Part shown: positions 27,698 to 36,515 of the stretch, piece after piece
How positions within the stretch are numbered: position 1 is the first letter of the stretch
How the letters are laid out: every line of letters starts with the position of its first letter
Assembly: GCA_963760965.1 (NCBI GenBank)
Contig: CAVXEW010000008.1
Coordinates: 248,001 to 312,000 of the forward strand
DNA length: 64,000 nt
From: Pararhizobium_B sp963760965
GTDB lineage: Bacteria > Pseudomonadota > Alphaproteobacteria > Rhizobiales > Rhizobiaceae
Direction of reading: 5' to 3'
Program-made: the position numbers and the translations under genes
The notes under the pieces: generated by a model
Seen by the model: the letters and a program-made list of their open reading frames with translations, nothing else
What the model was told of the DNA's origin: nothing
Databases searched by the model: none

Positions 27698-28756
27698 ATG
27701 AGGAAGACAGTCAAGACCATTCCCGGCGACACCGCCGGGCTGCACTACCAGCTCGACGTACTGCACTTCTCGGGCAGTGATGCGAGTGCACCGAAAGCCT
27801 ACCTGCAGGCAGCGCTGCACGCCAACGAGTTGCCCGGCGTCGCGGCGTTGCATTTCCTGGTGCCGATGATCGCGAAAGCAGAGCGGGATGGCCGCCTCAA
27901 GGGCGACGTGACGATCGTCCCCGCGGCCAATCCGATCGGCGCGGGGCAATATCTCTTCCACGAGCACGCGGGACGTTTCTCCCTCGCCTCCCGCATCAAC
28001 TTCAACCGCGACTTCCCGCTTCCCGGTCCGGACGGAGAGGCAAGGCACTTCGGCATGGAGGCGCCCGTCGCCGCGGAACGCCGCCTGAAGAGCCTGCTGC
28101 TCGACCTGGCGAAAGGGCACGACATCGTGCTCGACCTGCACTGCGACGACGAGGCGCTTTCCTACCTCTACGTTCCGGCGCCGCTCTGGCCCTCGATGAA
28201 CGATCTCGCCGCCTGCCTCGGCTCGGAGGGGGTCATCGTGTGGGACGAAACCTCCGATGCCGCCTTCGAGGAAGCCGCTCTGTTGCAGATGGCCGACATC
28301 GCCGACCGCGGCTTCGACTGGGCAGCCAGGGCTGTCTCGACGGTCGAGCTGCGTGGCCGGGGCGACGTTTCCGTCGAACTCGCCGAGAAGGATGCCGGGG
28401 GGCTCTATCGCTTTCTTGGCGGCCGTGGCGTCGTTTCGGAGCCCGTCGCGCGGTCAGCGTCTGGCTGGACCGGCATTGCCGAGCCCATCGGGCACGTCGA
28501 GGTGGTGCGCGCGCCAGCCGCGGGCACGCTGCTTTATCATGTCGCGCCCGGCGATGGCGTCGGGGCGGGCGACTGCCTCGTTACTATCGTCCGCGCCCCG
28601 GGCGAGGCGGACGGCACGGTCGAGGTGCGCGCACCGCAGGCCGGTCTTATCCTGTCCCGCCGTGCCCATCGCGTGACGAGCCTCGGCGACGACCTGCTCA
28701 AGCTTGTCGGCTCGCGGCCGTCGGCCACGGCGAGGCCCGGCACCCTCGACGACTGA
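27698..28756 (+). CDS. M14-type succinylglutamate desuccinylase/aspartoacylase family protein
   Basis: A 352-residue zinc deacylase of the AstE/AspA group. The zinc ligands are visible: His and Glu in LHANELPG, and the third His in LDLHCDDE. The residues NPIGAGQYLFHEHAGRF and NFNRDFP are typical of the family's substrate-binding part. The C-terminal beta-barrel (about 260-340) resembles a biotinyl/lipoyl-like fold (APAAGTLLYHVAPGDGVGAG). The substrate may be an N-acylated amino acid or a related amide and cannot be decided. The ATG at 27698 (MRKTVKTIPGD) is the natural start. It stands alone between yidC and a repeat element, with no arginine-succinyltransferase pathway gene nearby. Confidence 0.85.
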   Translation: MRKTVKTIPGDTAGLHYQLDVLHFSGSDASAPKAYLQAALHANELPGVAALHFLVPMIAKAERDGRLKGDVTIVPAANPIGAGQYLFHEHAGRFSLASRINFNRDFPLPGPDGEARHFGMEAPVAAERRLKSLLLDLAKGHDIVLDLHCDDEALSYLYVPAPLWPSMNDLAACLGSEGVIVWDETSDAAFEEAALLQMADIADRGFDWAARAVSTVELRGRGDVSVELAEKDAGGLYRFLGGRGVVSEPVARSASGWTGIAEPIGHVEVVRAPAAGTLLYHVAPGDGVGAGDCLVTIVRAPGEADGTVEVRAPQAGLILSRRAHRVTSLGDDLLKLVGSRPSATARPGTLDD

Positions 28757-28764
28757 TGCGGCTG

Positions 28765-28966
28765 GAGAAATTCCAGCAGGAGCGTGAAACGGCTCTGCGG
28801 CCGGAATTGCGCAAAAACAACGAGATAGAGCATTGAAGGCGATTATGTTTTCGCCAGGAACGCTCCAGGGCGCCGTTCGATCCGACAGAATTGGACCGGC
28901 GCTCCAGCTTATTGTTCATCAAGCAAAATCTTGTCGATCCCAGCTTCGCTCCGGTCGGATGATGCC
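28765..28966 (-). repeat. Composite intergenic repeat (copy B) filling the gap between the M14 gene and ugpC
   Basis: Bases 28867-28966 are the inverted counterpart of 878-976 (about 85% by hand). The adjoining 28765-28866 carries a palindromic unit (AAATTCCAGC ... GGCCGGAATTGCG) followed by AACGAGATAGAGCATT. This resembles the palindromic intergenic elements common in Rhizobiales (RIME-like, from memory). It fills nearly the whole gap, so it may serve as a shared transcript end for the convergent genes. Confidence 0.75.
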
Positions 28967-30019
28967 CTAGAGCCGCCGCCCCGATTCGGGGTCGAAGAAA
29001 TGCAGGGAATTCTCGTTGATCGAGACCGGAACCGTATCGGAGAGCGGTGTGTCGGGATCCACCGAAATCGTCAGCGCGTGGCCATCCGAGTGGCCGTGAA
29101 GGAGACGCTCGGCGCCGAGTTCCTCGACGAAGTCGACCGTGAGCGTCAGTTGCGCGCCGCCCGAATCCGAGGCGAGCGCAGCGTCCTCCGGCCGGAGCCC
29201 GACGATCACCTCCCCTGTTCCGGCGAAGCGGCCGGGGCATTTCAGCCGGCCGTCGCCGATCAGCGCATGTCCCTCGACCACGCGCGATGCCAGCAGGTTC
29301 ATGGCGGGCGAGCCGATGAAGCTTGCGACGAAGGTCGATGCCGGCTGCCGGTAGACTTCGAGCGGCCGGCCGACCTGCTCGATCTGCCCCTTGTTGAGGA
29401 CCACGAGCCGGTCGGCGAGCGTCATCGCCTCCAGCTGGTCGTGGGTCACATAGAGCGACGTCGTCCTCAGCCGCCGCTGCAGCTGTTTGATTTCCCCGCG
29501 CATCTGCACGCGCAGCTTGGCGTCCAGGTTCGACAACGGCTCGTCGAACAGGAATGCGGCAGGTTCGCGCACGATCGCCCGGCCCATCGCCACACGCTGG
29601 CGCTGACCGCCGGAGAGCTGTCGCGGCTTGCGGTCGAGAAAGTCGCCGATCTCCAGGATCTTCGCCGCTTCGTCCACCCGCCGCTCGATCTCCGTCCGCT
29701 TCTCGCCGCGGTTCCTCAGCCCGTAGGCAAGGTTCTCGCGGACGGTCATGTGCGGATAGAGGGCGTAGTTCTGGAACACCATCGCGATGTTGCGGTCGGC
29801 CGGATTGACGTTGTTGACGACCCGTTCTCCGATCGAGATCTGACCGTCGGAGATCTGCTCCAGGCCGGCGACCATGCGCAGCAGCGTCGACTTTCCGCAG
29901 CCCGAAGGGCCGACGAGGACGACGAGTTCGCCATCGGCAATGTCGAGGCTGACGCCTTTGACGGCTTCCACCCCGCCGGCATAGACCTTGCGAACCTTGT
30001 CGATGTGCACGCGTGCCAT
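28967..30019 (-). CDS. ugpC: sn-glycerol-3-phosphate ABC transporter ATPase UgpC
   Basis: A 350-residue MalK-type ATPase that powers the Ugp importer. Walker A GPSGCGKSTLL, the Q-loop FQNYALYPHMTV, the signature LSGGQRQRVAMGRAI, Walker B AFLFDEPLSNLD and the H-loop VTHDQ are all intact. A C-terminal OB-type regulatory domain follows (from about residue 240). Last gene of the ugpBAEC operon, 17 bp after ugpE. Its stop codon abuts repeat copy B. Confidence 0.94.
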   Translation of the reverse strand: MARVHIDKVRKVYAGGVEAVKGVSLDIADGELVVLVGPSGCGKSTLLRMVAGLEQISDGQISIGERVVNNVNPADRNIAMVFQNYALYPHMTVRENLAYGLRNRGEKRTEIERRVDEAAKILEIGDFLDRKPRQLSGGQRQRVAMGRAIVREPAAFLFDEPLSNLDAKLRVQMRGEIKQLQRRLRTTSLYVTHDQLEAMTLADRLVVLNKGQIEQVGRPLEVYRQPASTFVASFIGSPAMNLLASRVVEGHALIGDGRLKCPGRFAGTGEVIVGLRPEDAALASDSGGAQLTLTVDFVEELGAERLLHGHSDGHALTISVDPDTPLSDTVPVSINENSLHFFDPESGRRL

Positions 30020-30036
30020 GAAAGCCTTCCCGTTTG

Positions 30037-30885
30037 TTATTTTTCCGGCTCCGTGAGCCCCTTGATGAACCAGCGCTGGAAGAAGATCACGACGGCGACG
30101 GGCGGAAGCAGGGCCAGGATCGCGGTTCCCATGACGAGTTGCCAGCTTGGATCGGTATCGGCGGCGTTGACCATCTGCTGGATGCCGACGACCACCGTCG
30201 TCATGTTCTGGTCGGTGGTGATGATCAGCGGCCAGAGATACTGGTTCCAGCCATATATGAAGAGAATGACGAAGAGGGCGGCGATGTTGGTGCGCGACAG
30301 GGGCAGCACGATGTCCTTGAAGAACTGCAGCGGGCCCGCATTGTCGAGCATGGCGGCTTCCAGGAGCTCGTCGGGGATCGTCATGAAGAACTGGCGGAAC
30401 AGGAACGTCGCCGTGGCGCTGGCGATGACCGGCAGGATCAGCCCGGCATAGCTGTTCAGCAGCCCGAGTCCGGCCGCCACGGAATAGGTCGGCAGGATGC
30501 GCACCTCGACCGGGAGCATCAGCGTGACGAAAATCACCCAGAAGGCGAGCGTGCGGAACGGGAAACGGAAATAGACGATGGCAAAGGCCGAGATGATCGA
30601 GATCGCGATCTTTCCGACGGCGATGCCCATCGCCATGATGAAGCTGTTGACAAGCATCGGTCCCACAGGCCCGGAGCCCGCCGCGGAGAAGCCGCTGCCG
30701 AGGATCTGGGAGTAGTTCTCGATCCCGTGGCCTGCGGGAAGCAGCGGCACGACCCCGGACAGAAAGCTCGACGAGCTTTGCGTCGACGCGATGAAGGCGA
30801 TGTAGATGGGGAAGACGACGAGCACGACGCCGAAGATCAGCGTCAGGTGCGCGATCAGATTGAATATCGGGCGGTTTTCCACCAT
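30037..30885 (-). CDS. ugpE: sn-glycerol-3-phosphate ABC transporter permease UgpE
   Basis: A 282-residue inner-membrane permease with six predicted membrane segments. The EAA loop that contacts the ATPase reads ELLEAAMLDNAGPLQFFKDI. The segment FIYGWNQYLWPLIITTDQN is typical of UgpE. It starts 3 bp after the ugpA stop, so the two are translated together. Confidence 0.94.
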   Translation of the reverse strand: MVENRPIFNLIAHLTLIFGVVLVVFPIYIAFIASTQSSSSFLSGVVPLLPAGHGIENYSQILGSGFSAAGSGPVGPMLVNSFIMAMGIAVGKIAISIISAFAIVYFRFPFRTLAFWVIFVTLMLPVEVRILPTYSVAAGLGLLNSYAGLILPVIASATATFLFRQFFMTIPDELLEAAMLDNAGPLQFFKDIVLPLSRTNIAALFVILFIYGWNQYLWPLIITTDQNMTTVVVGIQQMVNAADTDPSWQLVMGTAILALLPPVAVVIFFQRWFIKGLTEPEK

Positions 30886-30888
30886 CGG

Positions 30889-31773
30889 CTAGTACTCCAC
30901 CCGCCGCTCGATATAGCGGAACTGCACCACCGTGAGCCCGACCACTATGATCATCAGGATCACCGACTGGGCCGCCGAGCCGCCGAGATCGAGAGAGATG
31001 AACGCATCGTGCCAGACCTTGTAGACGAGGATCTGGGTGGAATCGCCGGGCCCGCCCTGGGTGGTGGCATGAACCACCGAAAAGGTTTCGAAGAAGGCGT
31101 AGACTATGTTGACGACCAGCAGGAAGAAGCTGGTCGGCGCGAGCAGCGGGAAGATGATGGTGCGGAAGCGCTTGACCGGCCCCGAGCCGTCGATCGCCGC
31201 TGCCTCGATGAGGGAGCGCGGAATCGCCTGCATTCCGGCGAGGAAGAAGATGAAATTGTAGGAGACCTGCTTCCACGCCGAGGCGACGATGATCAGGATC
31301 AGCGCGTCCGTGCCGTTTACGAGATGGTTCCACGGAATGCCCATCTGGTGGAGAACATAGGCGATGATGCCGATCGTCGGGTTGAACAGGAACCACCAGA
31401 GTACCCCGGCAAGCGCCGGGGCGACGGCATATGGCATGATCAGGAGGGTCTTGTAGCCGCTTGCGCCGCGAATGACGTAGTCCGCCATTGCCGAGAAGAG
31501 CAGCGCGAAAGTCATTGCCAGGATTGTCGTCGAGGCCGAGAAGACGACCGTGACGCCGAAGGAATTGAGATAGGACGGGTCGTGAACGAGCGCCTTGAAG
31601 TTGGCCAGCCCGACGAACTTCGTGGACAGCCCGAAGGCGTCCTCCTGAAGAACTGACTGGTAGAGGGCCTCCCCCGCCGGCCAGAGGAAGAAGACCGCTG
31701 TAACCGCCAGCTGCGGCAGCACCAGCGCATAGGCCAGCCAGCTGCCTCGGAAGGTTACGCGCTTGGTTTGCAT
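30889..31773 (-). CDS. ugpA: sn-glycerol-3-phosphate ABC transporter permease UgpA
   Basis: A 294-residue permease with six membrane segments, starting MQTKRVTFRGSWLAYALVLP. The EAA loop reads SLIEAAAIDGSGPVKRFRTI. Segments such as PYAVAPALAGVLWWFLFNP and TTQGGPGDSTQILVYKVWHD match UgpA proteins. It lies 80 bp after ugpB, consistent with one operon in which the binding protein is produced in excess. Confidence 0.94.
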   Translation of the reverse strand: MQTKRVTFRGSWLAYALVLPQLAVTAVFFLWPAGEALYQSVLQEDAFGLSTKFVGLANFKALVHDPSYLNSFGVTVVFSASTTILAMTFALLFSAMADYVIRGASGYKTLLIMPYAVAPALAGVLWWFLFNPTIGIIAYVLHQMGIPWNHLVNGTDALILIIVASAWKQVSYNFIFFLAGMQAIPRSLIEAAAIDGSGPVKRFRTIIFPLLAPTSFFLLVVNIVYAFFETFSVVHATTQGGPGDSTQILVYKVWHDAFISLDLGGSAAQSVILMIIVVGLTVVQFRYIERRVEY

Positions 31774-31853
31774 GCGGGCCTGCTTCGCTTGCTCAGGACG
31801 TCCGGCGGGCGCCCCGCAAGGCGCCCGCCACGATGGTCATCTGTCCTTGCGTC

Positions 31854-33164
31854 CTACTCGTTCGCCGCCTGGAACTTGCGCAGGATGGCGTCGCCGCGCT
31901 TGGCGGCCTCGTCGAGTGCGGCATCGGCCGACTTCTTGCCCGACCACACCTGCTCCAGTTCCTCGTTGATGATGTCGCGAATCTGGGCGTAGTTGCCGAA
32001 GCGGATGCCCTTCGAATACTTGGTGGGCGCCTTGTTCGTCATCTGCTTGATGGCGATCTCCGCACCCGGATGCTTGTCGTAGTAGCCCTGCTTCTTGGCG
32101 TATTCGTAGGCCGCCTTGGTTATCGGCAGGTAGCCTGTGAACTCATGCCAGTCGGCCTGGATCTCGGGGCGCGAAAGGAAGGAGAAGAACTTGGCGACGC
32201 CTTCGTATTCCTTCTTGTCGTGTCCCTTGAGCACCCAGAGGGTCGCTCCGCCGATGATGGAGTTCTGCGGTGCGCCCTTCACGTCCGCATAGTAGGGAAG
32301 CTCGCCGAAGCCGACGTCCGCCTTGGTGTTGGCAAGGATGTCTGCACGGCTCGCAGACGAGTCCATGTAGATCGCGCACTCGCCGGAATAGAACAGGGGC
32401 TTCGCGTCGGACCGGCGCCCGCCATACTTGAAGACGCCGGACTTCGACCATTTCGCCATGTTCTCGATATGACGCTTCTGCGTCTTGCCGTTGAACTCGA
32501 ACTTGGTGTCGAGGCCGCCGAAGCCGTTCTGCTTGGTGCCGAACGGGATGTTGTGCCAGGCGGAGAAGTTCTCCAGCTGCACCCATGACTGCCAGCCCGT
32601 GGTGAACCCGCACTTCGCCGCGCCCGAATCCATGAGCTTCTTGGAGTTGGAGACCACGTCGCCCCACGTCTTCGGGGGCTTGTTCGGATCGAGGCCGGCC
32701 TTCTTGAACTCGTCCTTGTTGTAGTAGAGGATCGGCGTCGAGGAGTTGAACGGCATCGACAGCATGTTGCCGTCGGTGTCCGTGTAGTAGCCGGTGACAG
32801 CCGCCAGGTACTTGCTGGCATCGAACGGCTCGTTGGCGTCCTTCATCAACTTGTAGACCGGATAGATGGCGCCCTTGGCCGCCATCATCGTCGCCGTTCC
32901 GACCTCGAAGACCTGCACGATGTCGGGCTGCTTGTGGGCGCGGAAGGCGGCGATCGCCGCGGTCATCGTCTCCGAGTAGGTTCCCTTGTAAACCGCCGTC
33001 AGGTGATAGTCGGACTGCGATTCGTTGAATTTCTTGGCGATCTCGTTGACCTTCTCGCCAAGCTTGCCGCCCATTGCATGCCACCATGTGATCTCGGTGG
33101 CCGCATAGGCCGACGTGGCGGTGGTCGCGAGCAGGACCGCTCCTGCAATGAATGCCTTCATCAT
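31854..33164 (-). CDS. ugpB: sn-glycerol-3-phosphate-binding protein UgpB
   Basis: A 436-residue periplasmic substrate-binding protein, first gene of the operon. The signal peptide is MMKAFIAGAVLLATTATSAYA. The mature part opens with TEITWWHAMGGKLGEKVNE, the standard UgpB start, and contains FNSSTPILYYNKDEFKKAGL and ECAIYMDSSASRAD. The start at 33164 is supported by GGAAG upstream. The downstream codon at 33161 is also a Met. A candidate Pho box lies about 51 bp upstream, in line with phosphate-starvation control of this transporter in relatives. Confidence 0.95.
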   Translation of the reverse strand: MMKAFIAGAVLLATTATSAYAATEITWWHAMGGKLGEKVNEIAKKFNESQSDYHLTAVYKGTYSETMTAAIAAFRAHKQPDIVQVFEVGTATMMAAKGAIYPVYKLMKDANEPFDASKYLAAVTGYYTDTDGNMLSMPFNSSTPILYYNKDEFKKAGLDPNKPPKTWGDVVSNSKKLMDSGAAKCGFTTGWQSWVQLENFSAWHNIPFGTKQNGFGGLDTKFEFNGKTQKRHIENMAKWSKSGVFKYGGRRSDAKPLFYSGECAIYMDSSASRADILANTKADVGFGELPYYADVKGAPQNSIIGGATLWVLKGHDKKEYEGVAKFFSFLSRPEIQADWHEFTGYLPITKAAYEYAKKQGYYDKHPGAEIAIKQMTNKAPTKYSKGIRFGNYAQIRDIINEELEQVWSGKKSADAALDEAAKRGDAILRKFQAANE

Positions 33165-33214
33165 GGTGGTGCTTCCTTTCCCAGAGGTCGATGCTGGACG
33201 CTTATGCGCCATTT

Positions 33215-33232
33215 ATGACAGCCTGATTTCAG
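33215..33232 (-). promoter_or_regulatory. Candidate Pho box upstream of ugpB
   Basis: On the minus strand CTGAAAT-CAGG-CTGTCAT forms two 7-bp direct repeats with a 4-bp spacer, close to the PhoB consensus. It is about 51 bp from the ugpB start. It lies in the 377-bp gap from 33165 to 33541, which shows no gene and also serves the rightward L,D-transpeptidase gene. Confidence 0.68.
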
Positions 33233-33541
33233 CTGCTTGTTGGATTGTGACAATGCTTTCGGCGCGGACGAGTTGTCAACGCGTTTCGTACTTTTTTCGA
33301 ATACTTTCGCTGTGCGGCGGAACGAAAGAACGCGCCGCTCGGGTCGCACTTCGTCGCCCGGCACCGCCGGCCGGGGGGTACGCGGATGTTGCAGAAAAGC
33401 CAGCCGCAGCGTGCAACGTGCGTCGCAGGCGTTGTTTTGCTTGCATGGCATGGCGAAAAGGCAAATATCGCGCGGCGTCGAAGCAGTCGCACCCGCGGCC
33501 GCGCATGGCCTGGCGCGAGGCTATTCCATTCCGGGGGCAGG

Positions 33542-34201
33542 ATGCCTTTTCGTTTCTCGATTCCGTGCTTCGTCTTGCCGGTTCTTCTCGTTCTCGGCGG
33601 ATGCACCGCCGTCCCGTCGGGCCAGGTTGCGCCGGCAATCCAGCCTTCCGCTGCCCACTACGCGAGCGAGAAGGACGGCAAGTACACGGTTCCCGCCGTG
33701 CCGATCAGGAAGATCGACAAGCGCTACTGGCGCCAGACGGTCGACTATGAAGGCTGGGAACTTCCCGGCACGATCGTGGTCGATACGCCGCATCGCTTCC
33801 TCTACTACGTCGAGCCGGGCGGCAAGGCGATCCGATACGGCATCGGCGTCGGAAAGGCGGGATTCGCGTGGAAGGGCGACGCCTATGTCGCCTGGAAGCA
33901 GCCCTGGCCGAAATGGACGCCGCCCGAGGAAATGGTCGCCCGCAGCCCGAAGCTGAAGAAGTACGGCGAGGACGGCATGGACGGCGGACTCGCGAACCCG
34001 CTGGGCGCCCGCGCGCTCTACCTTTTCTCGCCGGACGGCAAGGATACGCTCTATCGGATACACGGCTCGCCGGAATGGCAGTCGATCGGCCACGCTGTCT
34101 CTTCCGGCTGCATCCGGATGATCAACCAGGACATCATCGACCTGTACAATCGGGTCGTCGTAGGGCGGCACGCGAAGGTGGTGGTCAAGCAGGCGGCCTG
34201 A
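33542..34201 (+). CDS. L,D-transpeptidase (YkuD family) lipoprotein
   Basis: A 219-residue envelope protein predicted to cross-link peptidoglycan or anchor proteins to it. The N-terminus is a lipoprotein signal with lipobox LVLGGC. The YkuD domain includes the catalytic motif with His in RIHGSPEWQSIGHAV followed by SSGCIRM, whose Cys is the nucleophile. The product sequence from GTIVVDTPHRFLYYVEPGGK onward matches this family. The ATG at 33542 is chosen because the lipoprotein signal starts there; longer in-frame starts upstream would place extra residues before it. Confidence 0.9.
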   Translation: MPFRFSIPCFVLPVLLVLGGCTAVPSGQVAPAIQPSAAHYASEKDGKYTVPAVPIRKIDKRYWRQTVDYEGWELPGTIVVDTPHRFLYYVEPGGKAIRYGIGVGKAGFAWKGDAYVAWKQPWPKWTPPEEMVARSPKLKKYGEDGMDGGLANPLGARALYLFSPDGKDTLYRIHGSPEWQSIGHAVSSGCIRMINQDIIDLYNRVVVGRHAKVVVKQAA

Positions 34202-34225
34202 GCGGACACGGCCCGGATCGGCGGA

Positions 34226-36394
34226 TCAGGCCGTGTCCTTCGCCTTGCGCTCCCGCCGGCGGGCGTGGAGGATCGGCTCGGTGTAGCCGTTCGGCTGGCT
34301 GCGGCCCTTGAGCACGAGGTCGAGCGCGGCATGGAAGGCGACGGAGCTGTCGTAGTCGGGGGCCATCGGGCGGTAGAGCGGGTCGCCGGCATTCTGTGCA
34401 TCGACGACCTTCGCCATGCGCTTCATCGTCTCGATGATCTGTTCCTCGCTGGTGACGCCGTGGCGGAGCCAGTTGGCCATGTGCTGGGATGAGATGCGCA
34501 GGGTCGCCCGGTCTTCCATCAGCGCGACGTCGTTGATGTCCGGCACCTTCGAGCATCCGACACCCTGGTCGATCCAGCGTACCACATAGCCCAGGATGCC
34601 CTGCGCGTTGTTGTCCAGCTCCTGCTGGATGTCCTCGGGCGACCAGTTCGGACGCGCCGCCACCGGCACCGACAGGATGTCCGCCAGCCGGGCCCGGTCG
34701 CGGCCTTTCAGCTTCTCCTGGACGGCGAGCACGTCCACGTCGTGATAGTGCGTGGCATGCAGCGTCGCCGCCGTAGGCGAGGGGACCCAGGCGGTGTTGG
34801 CGCCGGCCTTCGGGTGCCCGATCTTCTGTTCGAGCATCGCCGCCATCAGGTCCGGCATGGCCCACATGCCCTTGCCGATCTGGGCATGGCCGGAGAGGCC
34901 GCATTCGAGGCCGACGTCGACGTTCCAGTTCTCGTAGGCGCCGATCCATGTCGACTGCTTCATGTCGCCCTTGCGGATCATCGGCCCGGCCTCCATGGAG
35001 GTGTGGATCTCGTCGCCGGTGCGGTCGAGGAAGCCTGTGTTGATGAACACGACGCGACTCCGGGCCGCGCGGATGCACTCCTTGAGATTGACGGTCGTGC
35101 GCCGCTCCTCGTCCATGATGCCCATCTTGATCGTGTTCCGGCCCATCCCGAGCGCATCCTCGATCCGCTCGAGGATCTCGCAGGCGAAGGCCACTTCCTT
35201 CGGCCCGTGCATCTTCGGCTTGACGAGGTACATCGAACCGGCCGGCGAATTGAGGCGCCTTCCGTTCGGACCGATGTCGTGCAGCGCGATGAGCGCGGTG
35301 ACCATCGCGTCCAGCATGCCTTCGGGCACCTCGTTGCCTTCCCGGTCGTGGATCGCCGGCGAGGTCATCAGGTGCCCGACGTTCCGCACGAGCATCAGTG
35401 AACGCGCCCGCAAGGTCTTCTCCTCGCCGTCGGGGCCGGTGTAGGCCTGGTCCGGATTGAGCCGGCGGGTCACGGTCTTGCCGTCCTTTTCGAAACGCTC
35501 GACCAGATCGCCCTTCATCAGGCCGAGCCAGTTGCGATAGACGAGCGTCTTGTCCTCCGCGTCGACCGCGGCGACGGAATCCTCGCAGTCCATGATCGTC
35601 GTGACCGCGGACTCCAGCACGACGTCGGCGATGTGCGCCCTGTCCGTCTTTCCGATGGGATGGTCGGCGGAAATGACGACCTCCGCATGCAGCCCGTGGC
35701 GCGTCAGGACGAGTGTCGACGGCGCTTCCGGCGAACCTTTGTAGCCGGCGAACTGTTTCGGATCGGCAAGGCCGGTCGGCCCGCCCGGCGTCGTCACCTC
35801 GAGCCTGCCGCGTTCCACCCTGAAGCCCGTTGCGTCCTTCCAGCTCGCCTTTTCGAGCGGTGCGGACCGGTCGAGGAATTCCCGTGCCCACGCAATGACC
35901 TTCTCGCCGCGCCGGGGATTGTAGCCTGAACCCTTTTCGGCCCCCGCCTCTTCGGGTATGGCATCCGTTCCGTAGAGCGCGTCGTAGAGCGAGCCGCGCC
36001 GTGCGTTGGCCGCGTTCAGCGCATAGCGGGCATTGTTGACCGGGACGACGAGTTGCGGTCCTGCAACCGTCGCGATTTCCGGATCGACATTCGCCGTGTC
36101 GACGCTGAAGTCCTCTCCTTCCGGGAGGATGTAGCCGATCTCGCGAAGAAAGGAGGCATAGGCCTCCATGTCGGACGGCGCCCCGTTCTCCCGATACCAC
36201 CCGTCGATTCTTGCCTGCATGGCGTCGCGCTCGGCAAGAAGTTCCCTGTTCCGCGGCGCCAGATCGTGAACGAGTTCGGAAAAGGCGGCAAAGAACGCTT
36301 CGGCGTCGACACCCGTTCCGGGCATCGCCTCGTCGACGATGAAGTCATGCAGTTCCCTGTCGAAGACGAGGCCGTTCTTTTCGATGGTGGTCAC
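34226..36394 (-). CDS. glcB: Malate synthase G
   Basis: A 722-residue monomeric enzyme that condenses glyoxylate and acetyl-CoA to malate. Catalytic regions are visible: TTIMDCEDSVAAVDAEDK (Asp/Glu ligands), the arginine/glycine motif SLMLVRNVGHLM, GIMDEERRTTVNLKECI and SPTAATLHATHYHDVDV. The length is exactly that of type G. The start is the GTG at 36394 with GGAG 9 nt upstream; there is no nearby in-frame ATG. No isocitrate lyase or glc oxidase gene is adjacent. Confidence 0.97.
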   Translation of the reverse strand: MTTIEKNGLVFDRELHDFIVDEAMPGTGVDAEAFFAAFSELVHDLAPRNRELLAERDAMQARIDGWYRENGAPSDMEAYASFLREIGYILPEGEDFSVDTANVDPEIATVAGPQLVVPVNNARYALNAANARRGSLYDALYGTDAIPEEAGAEKGSGYNPRRGEKVIAWAREFLDRSAPLEKASWKDATGFRVERGRLEVTTPGGPTGLADPKQFAGYKGSPEAPSTLVLTRHGLHAEVVISADHPIGKTDRAHIADVVLESAVTTIMDCEDSVAAVDAEDKTLVYRNWLGLMKGDLVERFEKDGKTVTRRLNPDQAYTGPDGEEKTLRARSLMLVRNVGHLMTSPAIHDREGNEVPEGMLDAMVTALIALHDIGPNGRRLNSPAGSMYLVKPKMHGPKEVAFACEILERIEDALGMGRNTIKMGIMDEERRTTVNLKECIRAARSRVVFINTGFLDRTGDEIHTSMEAGPMIRKGDMKQSTWIGAYENWNVDVGLECGLSGHAQIGKGMWAMPDLMAAMLEQKIGHPKAGANTAWVPSPTAATLHATHYHDVDVLAVQEKLKGRDRARLADILSVPVAARPNWSPEDIQQELDNNAQGILGYVVRWIDQGVGCSKVPDINDVALMEDRATLRISSQHMANWLRHGVTSEEQIIETMKRMAKVVDAQNAGDPLYRPMAPDYDSSVAFHAALDLVLKGRSQPNGYTEPILHARRRERKAKDTA

Positions 36395-36515
36395 GTGATT
36401 CTCCGGAAGTCGTTGCGTGGATGCGCGGGCCTGCCAGGCCGCCCAAGGGAACAATGCGGACCATTGGCTGTCAATCGGGCACAGGTATGAAGGATTTGTT
36501 CCATACCGGAAAAGG

